35,928 nucleotides of DNA from Polyangiaceae bacterium (GTDB taxonomy: Bacteria; Myxococcota_A; Polyangia; Nannocystales; Nannocystaceae), in contig JALSIN010000348.1 of assembly GCA_026989935.1 (NCBI GenBank), positions 1 through 35,928 on the forward strand, in the 5' to 3' direction. The position numbers were made by a program, and so were the translations under genes. The notes under the pieces were generated by a model, which ran no database searches, was not told where the DNA came from, and saw only the letters and a program-made list of their open reading frames with translations. Shown one piece after another: positions 8,303 through 16,540 of the stretch; the stretch's first letter is position 1, and every line of letters starts with the position of its first letter.

Positions 8303-8320
8303 GTGTTCACGGTGGAACAC
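8303..8320. promoter_or_regulatory. Inverted repeat GTGTTC-N6-GAACAC, possible operator
   Basis: Perfect 6+6 inverted repeat directly next to the leader hairpin of hpf. The size and symmetry fit a binding site for a dimeric regulator, but no family is recognised. The orientation (GTTC...GAAC) is opposite to the usual GAAC...GTTC LexA box. Confidence 0.35.
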
Positions 8321-8645
8321 GCTCCTAGTGTGACGCACGGGGCAGCCCTACCGACCCGAAAAACCGGGCCCGCCGAAACATCCCAACCCCGCATCGTTTG
8401 CATTGGAATTCTCAGTAGTTACAGATGTGCGTTTTCTCTCACAGCAGACGACCGGGCGCCCGCTCGCTCTTTCGAGCAGATGCGCATCGTGCGCAAGCAC
8501 GGTTCGGTCGGCGCGGCGCGGCGAGGTCGGGCGTACCCGACCCAAACGCACGGGGCCGCGGGGCGGTCTGCGGGCGACGGCGGCCGGCGCTCGGACGGAC
8601 GCCGGTTTTTCGCGCGCGCATTGCGCCTTGCGTACATTGCAGTCC

Positions 8646-10214
8646 ATGGCACCGCCCCCATCCAGGCGCCTGGCCCTGGCCCTCGCGGCCGCGGGGCTCA
8701 CCGTGGCGCCGCCCACCCCGGCGCGCGCGTATGGGACCGGCCCGGCCGGGGCACGGGCGGCCGACGCGGCGCCGCAAGCCCCCACCGTCGAGACGTCGGC
8801 GGACCTCGCCCGTGCCATCGACGCGGCCCTCGACGCCAAGTTCCTCGCCGACGCCCACGTCGGCGTGCACGTGGTGGACCTGGCCGACGGCCGCACGCTC
8901 TACGCCCGCAACCACCGCGCCGCCTTCAACCCGGCGAGCAACGTCAAGCTGTTTACGACCTACGCCGCCCTCGTGCTCCTCGGGCCCGCCCATCGCTACG
9001 TGACCGAGGTCTACGCGAAGGCGCCCCCCACCGCCGATGGGGTCGTCGATGGCCCCCTGTACGTGCGCGGCACCGGAGATCCCTCGCTGACCACGGCGGA
9101 CCTGTACGAACTGGCCGGCCGCCTGCGGGCCCGTGGCGTGGCGAAGGTCCGCGGTCCCATCGTCGTGGACGCCTCCTCCTTCGCGGCCGACCGTCTGCCC
9201 CCGGGCTTCGACCAGAAGGACGAGTTCGCCTCGTACCGCCCGAAGGTCGGCGCCTTCTCGGTGAACTTCAACACGTTCGTGGTCCGCGTGACCGCCGGCG
9301 ACGAACCCGGCCGGCCGGCGGCGGTCCGCATCGACCCCCCTGTGCCCTCCATCGTCGTGGACCGCGCCGACGTGCGCACGACGGAGGGCTGGAAGCGCGC
9401 CGTGTCCGTGACGCACACCCAAGACCGCGGGCGCATCCACCTCGTCGTGGACGGTACGATCGGGGTCTCCGCGCCGCCGCTTTCGTACCGCTTCCCCGTG
9501 GCCGACCCCACGCGCTACGCCGGCGAGGTGTTCGCCCTGGTGCTGCGCCAGCGTGGAGTACGCCTCGGCCGGCGCCGGATCGAGCGCGGCGAGGTCCCGC
9601 GGCGGGCCACGCGCCTGGGCGCCCACCGCTCGCGCACCGTCGCCCAGCTCGTCCGGGACGTCAACAAGCACTCGAACAACTTCATGGCCGAGCAGATCCT
9701 CTACGGCCTCGACGACGCCCGCCCCGCCACCTTCGACGGCGCGCTGGCGCGCGTGCGGGCGCTGTTCGAGGCGCGGGGGTTCGGCGAAGGCGACCTGCGC
9801 CTGGGCAACGGGTCCGGCCTGTACGACACGAACCGGACCACGCCGCGGGCCGTCGTCGAGTTGCTGGGGCGGATCCACGCGGACTTTCGTGTCGCGCCGG
9901 ACTTCGAGGCCTCGCTGCCCATCGTCGGCCTCGACGGCACGACGCGGCGGCGGCTGCGGGACACCCCGGCCGCCGGATGGATCCGCGCGAAGACGGGCAC
10001 CCTCGACGGCGTGTCGGCGCTGTCCGGTTACGCGGGAGCACCGGGGCGCCCGCCGATCGCGTTCTCGATCCTGTTCAACGACCTGGGCCGCTGGGAGACG
10101 AACGCCGCCCGCAAGGTCCAGGACCGGATCGCCGCCGCCGTGGCCGCCTACGCCGCCGCCACGGCCCGCGACCGCGGCACCCCCCGCGAGGGCGGGCCGC
10201 CGGCGGGTCAGTAA
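8646..10214 (+). CDS. dacB: D-alanyl-D-alanine carboxypeptidase/endopeptidase, PBP4 type (peptidase S13)
   Basis: 522 aa periplasmic enzyme that trims or cleaves peptidoglycan cross-links. A signal peptide is visible (RRLALALAAAGLTVAPPTPARA, cleavage near residue 28). The three penicillin-binding motifs are present in order: SNVK at S98-K101, SNN at 343-345 and KTG at 449-451. The long insert between the first two motifs is typical of the S13 family (LYVRGTGDPSLT, FSVNFNTF). The ATG at 8646 is chosen because it gives a complete signal peptide; the in-frame sequence upstream does not look coding. It converges on the PrkA-type gene, and the last 7 nt of the two genes overlap. Confidence 0.93.
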   Translation: MAPPPSRRLALALAAAGLTVAPPTPARAYGTGPAGARAADAAPQAPTVETSADLARAIDAALDAKFLADAHVGVHVVDLADGRTLYARNHRAAFNPASNVKLFTTYAALVLLGPAHRYVTEVYAKAPPTADGVVDGPLYVRGTGDPSLTTADLYELAGRLRARGVAKVRGPIVVDASSFAADRLPPGFDQKDEFASYRPKVGAFSVNFNTFVVRVTAGDEPGRPAAVRIDPPVPSIVVDRADVRTTEGWKRAVSVTHTQDRGRIHLVVDGTIGVSAPPLSYRFPVADPTRYAGEVFALVLRQRGVRLGRRRIERGEVPRRATRLGAHRSRTVAQLVRDVNKHSNNFMAEQILYGLDDARPATFDGALARVRALFEARGFGEGDLRLGNGSGLYDTNRTTPRAVVELLGRIHADFRVAPDFEASLPIVGLDGTTRRRLRDTPAAGWIRAKTGTLDGVSALSGYAGAPGRPPIAFSILFNDLGRWETNAARKVQDRIAAAVAAYAAATARDRGTPREGGPPAGQ

Positions 10215-12571
10215 CGGCTCTTGAGCAGGTCCACCAGCGTCTCCTTGAGGGTCATGCGCGTGTGCCCCCGGCCGGACGGCGGCGGCCGGTCGTCGTCGCC
10301 GAGCAGCACGCGCAAGGCGTGGCGGGCGTTGTCCTCCTCCGCGGGGGAAAGCCGGTCCGCCGGCGGCGGCTCGTCGCCGTCTTCGGTCCCAAGCAGTTCG
10401 AGCATGCGCTCGATGGCCCGGCGCACCGTCTCCTTCTGGCGCCGATAGTAGTCCTCGCGCAACTGGGCGAAATAGTCGGGAAAGATCTGCTCGTAGGCCG
10501 GCTCCTCGTCCGGGTGGCTGAGCGCCCAGGCCCCGATCCGGGCGATGACGTCCTTGCGAAACTCGTCGCGTGCGCCCACGGCCGAGGCGCCGCCGGGCAC
10601 CATGGCGTCTTCGAGCTTGCGCATGAACGCCTCATCGGGCTCGCGCAGCTCGCCGGTGACCTCGTCGTACAGGCGCTCCTTCTTCGTGGCGTGGGACGCG
10701 TGCACCACGTAGCGGCGAAACAGCTCCAGGTAGCGCTGCTCGTCCACCAGCCCCAGCGCCTCGCGGATCTCCCGGTCCGACATGTCGCGCCAGCGCTCGC
10801 GTGCGGCGGCGGTGATGCTCCCCTCGCTGCGCAGGGCGTGATAGCCGGGTCCGTCCGGTTCGAGCAGCATCCAGCGGTGGTTGCGGGCGTCTTCCAGGAA
10901 GACCTCGATCTCCCGAAAGACGGCCGGCACGGTCACGTGCCGCACGCCCGCCTCGCTCGCGGCCGCCAGCAGGATGTTCTTGAGGTCGCGCACGCTCGCC
11001 CCGAAGCTGCCCTCGTAGTCCCCCAGCCAGTGGTGCGTACCCTCGGCCTCCACCACGGTGTCGGAGAACGGTTCGTCGTACAGGGCCGGCACCTGCGCCA
11101 GCAGCTCCCGCGCCTCGTCGCTCGAAAGCCCCCGGGGCACGCGGCCGTACGAGTAGAGATCGGCCTTTTCGAGGGGCGTAAGGCGTTCGATCACCGGCCG
11201 GATGCTGCGCGGGTAGCGGTCCGCGCTCGGCCGCCGCAGCCGCGTCATCACCCCCCAAAGCGCCAGGATCGTCGTCACGTGCGGCGCCACGTGGATCCCA
11301 CGCAGTTGGTCGGCGATCTGCTCCTCGTAGATCTTCCGCTCGACCCGGTAGTCGCGCAGCAACGGCACGCGGATGAGCGTCATGCGCCCGCGGAAGCTCT
11401 GGTACTCCCCGGGCCGCCCCACACGAAACTCCGCGAGGTTCAAGTCGTTGGCGCTGCCCGTGAACACCACGTCCAGGTCGATGACCACGTGCTCGAGCGC
11501 GACCTTGCCCGTCTCCGTGGCGGTCAGGAGGTACTTGTAGTGCTCGTAGGGACGCTTGAGCATGTCGCTGTAGTCGATGACGCCGCGGTTGGCGTCCACC
11601 AGGTCGCCGCGCACGGCGTACAGCGGTTGCCCGGTCACGGCCGGCGGCAGGCGGGCGTAGGCGGCGTCCCCCGTCACGGGGAAGCTGCGTGCGTCGGTGG
11701 TCTGCTTGGGCTCGACCGTCACGAGCCCCTGCCGGTACTTGCGTGACAGCACGAGCCGCTCGACCTGCACGTGCCGCAGCACCTTGCGCACATCGCCCTG
11801 GTAGCTCGCCAGCAGGGCGTCGAAGATCCGGCGGTTGCGGTGGGACAGCTCACCGAAGCGCAGGGCGTCGCACACCACGAACGACGGGTCCTTGCGCTCG
11901 ATGGCCTCGATCACGGCCCGCCGCCGGCGCGGGGGCAGCAACAGCAGGGGATGGTCCTTGTGCTCGTCCACCACGCGTGCGTCGATGTCCTCGCTGCCGA
12001 GCCGGGCGTAGGTGGAGGCCCCGAGGGCGTCGGTCAACCGCGAGTCGGCCCCGAATCCGATCCCGCCGCCGGTCACCTGTTTGTTCGGAAAGACCCACGC
12101 AAAGCGGTACAGCGCGCCCTCCTCCGTGCGGCTGTAGGCCTCGAGCGCCCGCTGGATCGTCTCCAGGAAGGTGCTCTTGGCGCTGCCGTTGGGGCCCACG
12201 AGCAACACCAGCCGATCGACCCGCCCCATGCGGACGAAACCTTCGATCACCTCGTAGAACAGGTTTTGCGCCCGCTCCTGGCCGACGAGCCGGTGACCGC
12301 CGTCGAACTCGGTGTCGAACAGGCGAAACCGCTGCACCTCCCCGCTGGGGATCCGCGCCGGACGGCGCCCGAAGTAGTCCAGGGCGTCCTTGAGGTAGCC
12401 CGCCGCCCCCCGCGCGTGGATCCGCGGCCGTTCGAGCAAGGCGACGATCCACTCCTCGAAGCTCAGGATCTGGGCCGTCGCCTCGAACTCGTCCCGCACC
12501 TCCTCGACCAGCGCATCGAGGAGTGCCGGGGCGTCTTCGCGGTCGTCGGTCGGCTCGGAAACGGGGCCCAT
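10208..12571 (-). CDS. prkA: PrkA-type serine protein kinase / AAA+ protein
   Basis: 787 aa. The N-terminal part has SFEEWIVALLERP...ARGAAGYLKDALDYFG, as in PrkA N-termini, then LVLLVGPNGSAKSTFLETI, a variant Walker A (most PrkA have GPVGGGKS). After the AAA core follow SFGASVRDLKNILLAAA and the C-terminal kinase-like part (ELFRRYVVHAS...TGELREPDEAFMRKLEDAMV, RDEFRKDVIARIGAWAL), which aligns with the E. coli YeaG C-terminus. It is longer than typical PrkA (about 630-680 aa). Known homologues act in stress or sporulation; whether they are true kinases is debated. YeaH and SpoVR, the usual neighbours, are absent. It is last in a minus-strand run after a DsbD-alpha-like lipoprotein gene, 58 nt downstream of it. 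Confidence 0.82.
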   Translation of the reverse strand: MGPVSEPTDDREDAPALLDALVEEVRDEFEATAQILSFEEWIVALLERPRIHARGAAGYLKDALDYFGRRPARIPSGEVQRFRLFDTEFDGGHRLVGQERAQNLFYEVIEGFVRMGRVDRLVLLVGPNGSAKSTFLETIQRALEAYSRTEEGALYRFAWVFPNKQVTGGGIGFGADSRLTDALGASTYARLGSEDIDARVVDEHKDHPLLLLPPRRRRAVIEAIERKDPSFVVCDALRFGELSHRNRRIFDALLASYQGDVRKVLRHVQVERLVLSRKYRQGLVTVEPKQTTDARSFPVTGDAAYARLPPAVTGQPLYAVRGDLVDANRGVIDYSDMLKRPYEHYKYLLTATETGKVALEHVVIDLDVVFTGSANDLNLAEFRVGRPGEYQSFRGRMTLIRVPLLRDYRVERKIYEEQIADQLRGIHVAPHVTTILALWGVMTRLRRPSADRYPRSIRPVIERLTPLEKADLYSYGRVPRGLSSDEARELLAQVPALYDEPFSDTVVEAEGTHHWLGDYEGSFGASVRDLKNILLAAASEAGVRHVTVPAVFREIEVFLEDARNHRWMLLEPDGPGYHALRSEGSITAAARERWRDMSDREIREALGLVDEQRYLELFRRYVVHASHATKKERLYDEVTGELREPDEAFMRKLEDAMVPGGASAVGARDEFRKDVIARIGAWALSHPDEEPAYEQIFPDYFAQLREDYYRRQKETVRRAIERMLELLGTEDGDEPPPADRLSPAEEDNARHALRVLLGDDDRPPPSGRGHTRMTLKETLVDLLKSRY

Positions 12572-12629
12572 GCGCCCATGGTACCGCCGCTGGCCGGCCC
12601 GCGCCGCCGCCCGGCCCGCTTGCGGCCGA

Positions 12630-13175
12630 TCAGCTCTTGGGCGCCACGTCCACGTTGAACGTGATCGTCTCGGTGACGGGCGAGCAGGCCTCGTCCTGGC
12701 ACACCGCGAACTTGAAGGTACCGGTAAAGGCCTTCGTGCCGGGATCTTGGGCCAGGACCTCCACGTGAAACTCCGCGGCGTTCTCGTCGAGACGGGCGGC
12801 GTCGGCCTTCTTGAGCTTGGCCTTCGGCAGGGTCACCCCCGACGGCGGCGAAAGCTCCAGCGAGGTGGGGTAGTCGAGGTTGACGTGCCACGGCGCCTTG
12901 GGCGAAACGGCCACCTTGACCGTGGTTTTCTCGCCGACGGTCGCCTTCGCGGGCGGCTCGATGGAAAGTTCGTAGCGGTCCGCCTCGGAAGGCGGGGCGC
13001 CGTCCACCACCTTGACCTTCTTCGTTTCGGCCTGCTTGGGCGCCTCGGCCTTCACGGCGGGCGCGGGCGCCTCGGCCGGCGCGGGCGTGCCCTTCGTGGT
13101 CTTTTCGGCCCCGCAGGCCGCAAGCAGGGCGGACAGGGCGAAAACGGTGCTCGTTGCGACGGTCGTCTGGCGCAT
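12630..13175 (-). CDS. Lipoprotein with DsbD-alpha-like domain
   Basis: 181 aa. Lipoprotein signal: TVFALSALLAAC, with the lipidated cysteine at C21. A linker rich in Ala, Pro and Lys (about 25-60) leads into a beta-rich domain whose end, FKFAVCQDEACSPVTETITFNV, resembles the N-terminal DsbD domain. That domain carries two cysteines in a comparable spot before a Pro and a closing beta strand. Here they are C159 and C164 (CX4C). It could take part in periplasmic disulfide transfer or be a structural relative. The ATG at 13175 has GGAGGA upstream. It lies between the repeat protein (31 nt) and the PrkA-type gene (58 nt) on the same strand, so probably in one operon. The redox role is inferred. 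Confidence 0.7.
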   Translation of the reverse strand: MRQTTVATSTVFALSALLAACGAEKTTKGTPAPAEAPAPAVKAEAPKQAETKKVKVVDGAPPSEADRYELSIEPPAKATVGEKTTVKVAVSPKAPWHVNLDYPTSLELSPPSGVTLPKAKLKKADAARLDENAAEFHVEVLAQDPGTKAFTGTFKFAVCQDEACSPVTETITFNVDVAPKS

Positions 13176-13206
13176 GGGATCCTCCGGCGGGTGGACGCAC
13201 GCCTGC

Positions 13207-15912
13207 TTAGCGCCGCACGAGCCGCACGTCCACCCCCCGCGTGGTCCGGTCGGCCAGTACGTCGGACGCGACGCGGCCGGCGCCGAGGTCGCGCCGGCCC
13301 GGCGGGGGGCGCGCCACGATGGTGACGGGCCCTTCGGGCAGCGCCTCGAACGCGAACCGACCGCCGGGATCCGTGACGACCGACCCCAACGAACGCCCGC
13401 CGGCGCCGCGCGCCTCCACGGTCGCCCCCCCGACCACCTCGCCCAGGTCGTCGCGCACGACCCCCTCGAGCGCTCCGGCCCGGTCGAGGGCGATGCGCAG
13501 CGGCGGCCCGGCGCCGGCACCGCGGGCGGGCACCGCATGCCGGACCGGGACGAACCGCGGGGCCTGCACTTCGATCGCCTCCGGCCAGACGGACAACCCC
13601 GCAAGCCGCGCGCGGCCCCGGCCGTCCGTGACCGCCGCCCCCTCCTCGCCCGCACCCAGCGCCCGCACCCGCGCCCCCTCCACCGGACGCCCGGACACCG
13701 CGTCCGTGACGATCACGGCCACCTCGAGGGCGGGCGCCAGGGCCACCTCCACGAACGCCCCCGACGACGCGGCCTCCGCCCGTGCGCGCGCGACCGCGTA
13801 GCCCGCGGCGACCGCCTCGATCCGGTAGCGCCCCCGCACGAGCCCCTCGAACCGCGCGAGCCCCCGGTCGTCGGTCACGGCGGTGCGCGGCGGCTCGGGC
13901 CGATCCGACCGCAGCGTCAGGCGGGCCCCCGTCACGGGCCGTGCGTTGCCGTCGAGCACGCGCACCTCGAGGCGGGCGTCGGCCGGCGAGAGGGAGACCT
14001 CGATGGGCCCGTCCCGGGCCTCCGGATCGATCGTGACGGCGGCGGGGGCGTAGCCGGGCGCGACCACCCACGCCGCCAGGGGCCCACCGGCGGGCACCGT
14101 TCCGGCGAACGCACCGGCCTCGTCCGTGCGCACCTCGAACCCGCGGTCGAACAGGACCCGCGCCCGCGGGACGGGACGCAGGTTCGGGTCCACCACCCGC
14201 CCCTCGACGGGCACGCCCTCCGCCAGCACCCATTCCACCCTCGTGACGGCCCCCGCGCGCAGGCGCACATCGTAGGCTTCGGACCAAAGCGTCCCCGCAG
14301 CGTCCAGCGCCCGCCCGCGGTACCGGCCCGGCCGCAGGCCCACCCAGCGGAAGCGACCGTCCGGTCCCGTGCGGCCCCGGGCGCCGGCCCCTGCGAAGTC
14401 GGCCGGGATCGCCGGGACCGGCCCCGGGTGCGCGGGCAACCGGTCGCCCGCCGACGGCGTCGCTCGCCGGGCCACCCCGAGCGCCGTGGCCGCCGTGGCC
14501 GCCGCCCGCCCACCGGCCACCGGCGCGAGCTCCACCTCGGCGCCGGCCACGGGCCGACCGTGCGCATCCACCACCCGGCCTTCGAGGGTCGCCGGCGCGC
14601 CAAGCCGCAGGACGACCCGGACGGTCCGCCCGGCCTCCACCCGGACCGCCCTCGGTGATGCCGGCAAATACCCCTCCGCCACGGCGGCCACGTCCACGGG
14701 ACCCGGCACGATCCCGCGGAGGGTCACCCGCCCCCCCAGGTCGGTCCGGCCACGGCGCGCCAGCGCATCCACCGGCCCCCGGCGCACCGCGACGAAGGCC
14801 CCCCTCACCGCGCGGCCCGCCGGATCGGTCACGCGCACCTCGACGGCACCCGCGGGCGAAAGGCGCAGCGAGGGCGCGGCCGGTCCCTCCACTTCGACCG
14901 GCTCGGCCGCGTACCCGCCGTCCGGCCCCTCGGCGTAGGCGTCTAGCAGGAACCACGTCCCCGGCACGTCCTCGAAGACGAACGACCCGCCCGGAGCCGC
15001 CGGCACCTCCCGGGGCGGCCAGAGGGATCCACCCGCGAGGCGGACCACGACGGGGCCGGCGACGCCCGCGGGCGCCTCCACGCGGCCGGCGACCGTACCC
15101 ACCGGGTCCAGGACCAGGTCCACCGCGTCCTCGGGGGCCCACACCACGAGACTCGCCGGGGCGTGGCCGGGGGCCTCGGCGGACAGGCGAACGGGGCCGG
15201 TCGGAAGGTCCGAGAAGGCAAAGCGGCCGGCGCCGTCCGACGTCACCCGCCAGGGGATCGGCTCGCCCAGGTCGGGCACGGGCCGCGCGGTCACGCTTGC
15301 GCCGGCGATCGGATCGCCGCGGGCGTCGAGCACGTGCCCGGCGACGGCCACCGCCCGCCCCAGCGCGACGTCCCGCAGGCGGGTGCGCGCGGGGCCGACC
15401 GCCAGGGCGTCGGCGACGGGGTCGAGCACGGCGCGCAGGCGCCCCGGGACCGAGATCTCGACGGCCACGGAGGACGGCCGCCCCCCGTCGAGCACGAGTT
15501 CGAAGCCGCCCCCCGGCCCGCAGGACGCCTCGGCGCGCGGGTCGAGGGACGTCCGGTCCACGAGGCGGACGCGGCAGGCGGCGGCCGGCGCCAGCCGCTG
15601 CGGGTCGTCGTCCCCTTCGAGGAACACGCGGCCAGCCACGACGTACCGCGCAACCGGGGCGCCGGTGTCCGCACCCGTCCCGGGGACACCCGGTGGGGGC
15701 GCCGCACCGGCCCGACCGCGCGAGGCGAGCCCCGCCACGGCGACCGCGAGCAGGCACCAGCCGAGCAGCGCCAGGGCTGCGGCGATCCATGGCGACCGAT
15801 CCTCCCCGGGCGGCGAGGGCGACACGCGGCCAAGCATGGCACGAGGGGGCGGCGCGGCGCCGGCGGCCGACCGGGAGGCCGGCGCCCGGCCGGGCGACCT
15901 CGCCGCCGACAC
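13207..15912 (-). CDS. Membrane-anchored protein of repeated carboxypeptidase-regulatory-like domains
   Basis: About 901 aa from the GTG at 15912. An alternative ATG at 15837 gives 876 aa; neither has a good Shine-Dalgarno. One transmembrane segment (WIAAALALLGWCLLAVAVAGLA) lies near the N-terminus. The rest is a chain of about eight or nine beta-sandwich repeats with the recurring pattern V-x-G-x-V-x-D-x-x-G-x-P-V-x-G-A, then a glycine-rich turn, then D-x-x-G-x-F-x-F/W-x-x-L-x-x-G-x-Y/V. Examples are AVAGHVLDARGDPIAGASV, LEGRVVDAHGRPVAGAEV and LEGVVRDDLGEVVGGATV. These are CarboxypepD_reg-like folds, usually structural or adhesive. There is no catalytic domain. It starts 12 nt after the RidA stop, so it is probably co-transcribed. 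Ligand unknown. Confidence 0.78.
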   Translation of the reverse strand: MSAARSPGRAPASRSAAGAAPPPRAMLGRVSPSPPGEDRSPWIAAALALLGWCLLAVAVAGLASRGRAGAAPPPGVPGTGADTGAPVARYVVAGRVFLEGDDDPQRLAPAAACRVRLVDRTSLDPRAEASCGPGGGFELVLDGGRPSSVAVEISVPGRLRAVLDPVADALAVGPARTRLRDVALGRAVAVAGHVLDARGDPIAGASVTARPVPDLGEPIPWRVTSDGAGRFAFSDLPTGPVRLSAEAPGHAPASLVVWAPEDAVDLVLDPVGTVAGRVEAPAGVAGPVVVRLAGGSLWPPREVPAAPGGSFVFEDVPGTWFLLDAYAEGPDGGYAAEPVEVEGPAAPSLRLSPAGAVEVRVTDPAGRAVRGAFVAVRRGPVDALARRGRTDLGGRVTLRGIVPGPVDVAAVAEGYLPASPRAVRVEAGRTVRVVLRLGAPATLEGRVVDAHGRPVAGAEVELAPVAGGRAAATAATALGVARRATPSAGDRLPAHPGPVPAIPADFAGAGARGRTGPDGRFRWVGLRPGRYRGRALDAAGTLWSEAYDVRLRAGAVTRVEWVLAEGVPVEGRVVDPNLRPVPRARVLFDRGFEVRTDEAGAFAGTVPAGGPLAAWVVAPGYAPAAVTIDPEARDGPIEVSLSPADARLEVRVLDGNARPVTGARLTLRSDRPEPPRTAVTDDRGLARFEGLVRGRYRIEAVAAGYAVARARAEAASSGAFVEVALAPALEVAVIVTDAVSGRPVEGARVRALGAGEEGAAVTDGRGRARLAGLSVWPEAIEVQAPRFVPVRHAVPARGAGAGPPLRIALDRAGALEGVVRDDLGEVVGGATVEARGAGGRSLGSVVTDPGGRFAFEALPEGPVTIVARPPPGRRDLGAGRVASDVLADRTTRGVDVRLVRR

Positions 15913-15924
15913 GCCCCCGGCCGG

Positions 15925-16314
15925 TCAGTCGGCCACCGCGATGGCGTCGATCTCGACGCGCGCCCCGCGCGGAAGCCCCGCCGCCTGCACGGCCGCCCGC
16001 GCGGGCGGGTCGTGCTCGAAGAAGCCCGCGTACACCTCGTTGACCGCCGCGAAATCGGCCATGTCCGCCAGGTAGATCGTGGCCCGCACCACGTGGCGAA
16101 GCTCCATGCCCGCCGCCGCGAGCACGGCACGGAGGTTCTCGAGGCAACGCCGCGCCTGCGTGGCGGCGTCCGCCCCCACCATCGCCCCCGTGGCCGGGTC
16201 GAGGGCGATCTGGCCCGACGCGAACAGGATCCGCCCCCCTTCGACGACGACGGCCTGACTGTAGGCGCCGATGGCGGCCGGCGCGTCCTTCGTGGCGATG
16301 GTCGTGCGCTTCAC
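15925..16314 (-). CDS. ridA: RidA family enamine/imine deaminase
   Basis: 129 aa, normal size for the trimeric YjgF/YER057c/UK114 family. These proteins hydrolyse reactive enamine/imine intermediates such as 2-aminoacrylate released by PLP enzymes. Family signatures are PAAIGAYSQAVVVEGGRILFASGQIALDP, a central TQARRCLENLRAVLAAAG helix and PARAAVQAAGLPRGARVEIDAIAV. The last segment includes the arginine that binds substrate carboxylate in active members. The start is a GTG at 16314 with a run of G upstream. It is the first gene of the minus-strand run that ends in the PrkA-type gene, and it is divergent from tRNA-Val. Confidence 0.93.
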   Translation of the reverse strand: MKRTTIATKDAPAAIGAYSQAVVVEGGRILFASGQIALDPATGAMVGADAATQARRCLENLRAVLAAAGMELRHVVRATIYLADMADFAAVNEVYAGFFEHDPPARAAVQAAGLPRGARVEIDAIAVAD

Positions 16315-16343
16315 CCCCCGACGATTGCCCGGCGCGGCCGCAC

Positions 16344-16372
16344 TTGCAAGGGCCGCGGGCCCCCGGTATAAG
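16344..16372 (+). promoter_or_regulatory. Sigma-70-type promoter for tRNA-Val
   Basis: TTGCAA at 16344-16349, a 17-nt spacer, then TATAAG at 16367-16372; the tRNA begins 16 nt downstream. Spacing and hexamers are both close to consensus. Confidence 0.7.
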
Positions 16373-16388
16373 CCCGCTCCTGCCTCCT

Positions 16389-16460
16389 GGGCGCGTAACT
16401 CAGTGGTAGAGTGCCACCTTCACACGGTGGAAGTCGTAGGTTCGACCCCTGCCGCGCCCA
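16389..16460 (+). tRNA. tRNA-Val (CAC anticodon)
   Basis: Cloverleaf: acceptor GGGCGCG/CGCGCCC, D stem ACTC/GAGT with short loop AGTGGTA, anticodon stem CCACC/GGTGG with loop TTCACAC, variable AAGTC, T stem GTAGG/CCTGC (one G-U pair) with loop TTCGACC, discriminator A at 16460. CAC reads the GUG valine codon. CCA is not encoded (CCC follows the discriminator). Confidence 0.95.
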
Positions 16461-16463
16461 CCC

Positions 16464-16494
16464 GCACCCCCGCCGGGCCGCCCCGCGGGGGTGC
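16464..16494 (+). terminator. Hairpin after tRNA-Val
   Basis: Perfect 10-bp stem, GCACCCCCGC (16464-16473) and GCGGGGGTGC (16485-16494), with an 11-nt loop, starting 3 nt past the tRNA discriminator. There is no T tract, so it could be a terminator or a tRNA 3'-processing structure. Confidence 0.5.
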
Positions 16495-16540
16495 TCGCGT
16501 TCGGCCGGACGCCCGGCCGTGGTAGATCGGCGCCGACGGC

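Larger units (their letters stand above)
8234..8645. other. 412-base divergent intergenic region between hpf and dacB
   Basis: No convincing coding sequence on either strand. The part from about 8390 to 8460 is clearly less GC-rich than the rest of the window, as expected for promoters. The hpf-proximal third holds a terminator-like hairpin, an inverted repeat, and a weaker stem (GACCCG 8353-8358 with CGGGCC 8365-8370). I could not place a convincing -35/-10 pair for either gene. A small RNA ending at the hairpin is possible but not demonstrated. Confidence 0.6.

Noticed and set aside
8303-8320. SOS (LexA) box in the hpf leader
   Set aside because: The half-sites are in the opposite orientation to known GAAC...GTTC boxes, and hpf is not a typical SOS gene.
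8403-8645. In-frame upstream extension of dacB from a TTG
   Set aside because: The extension has no signal peptide or coding-like composition, while the ATG at 8646 gives a complete signal peptide.
6323-11746. 1807-codon plus-strand open frame
   Set aside because: It crosses proB, proA, hpf, dacB and prkA, all with strong family matches in other frames; it stays open only because GC-rich DNA has few stops.
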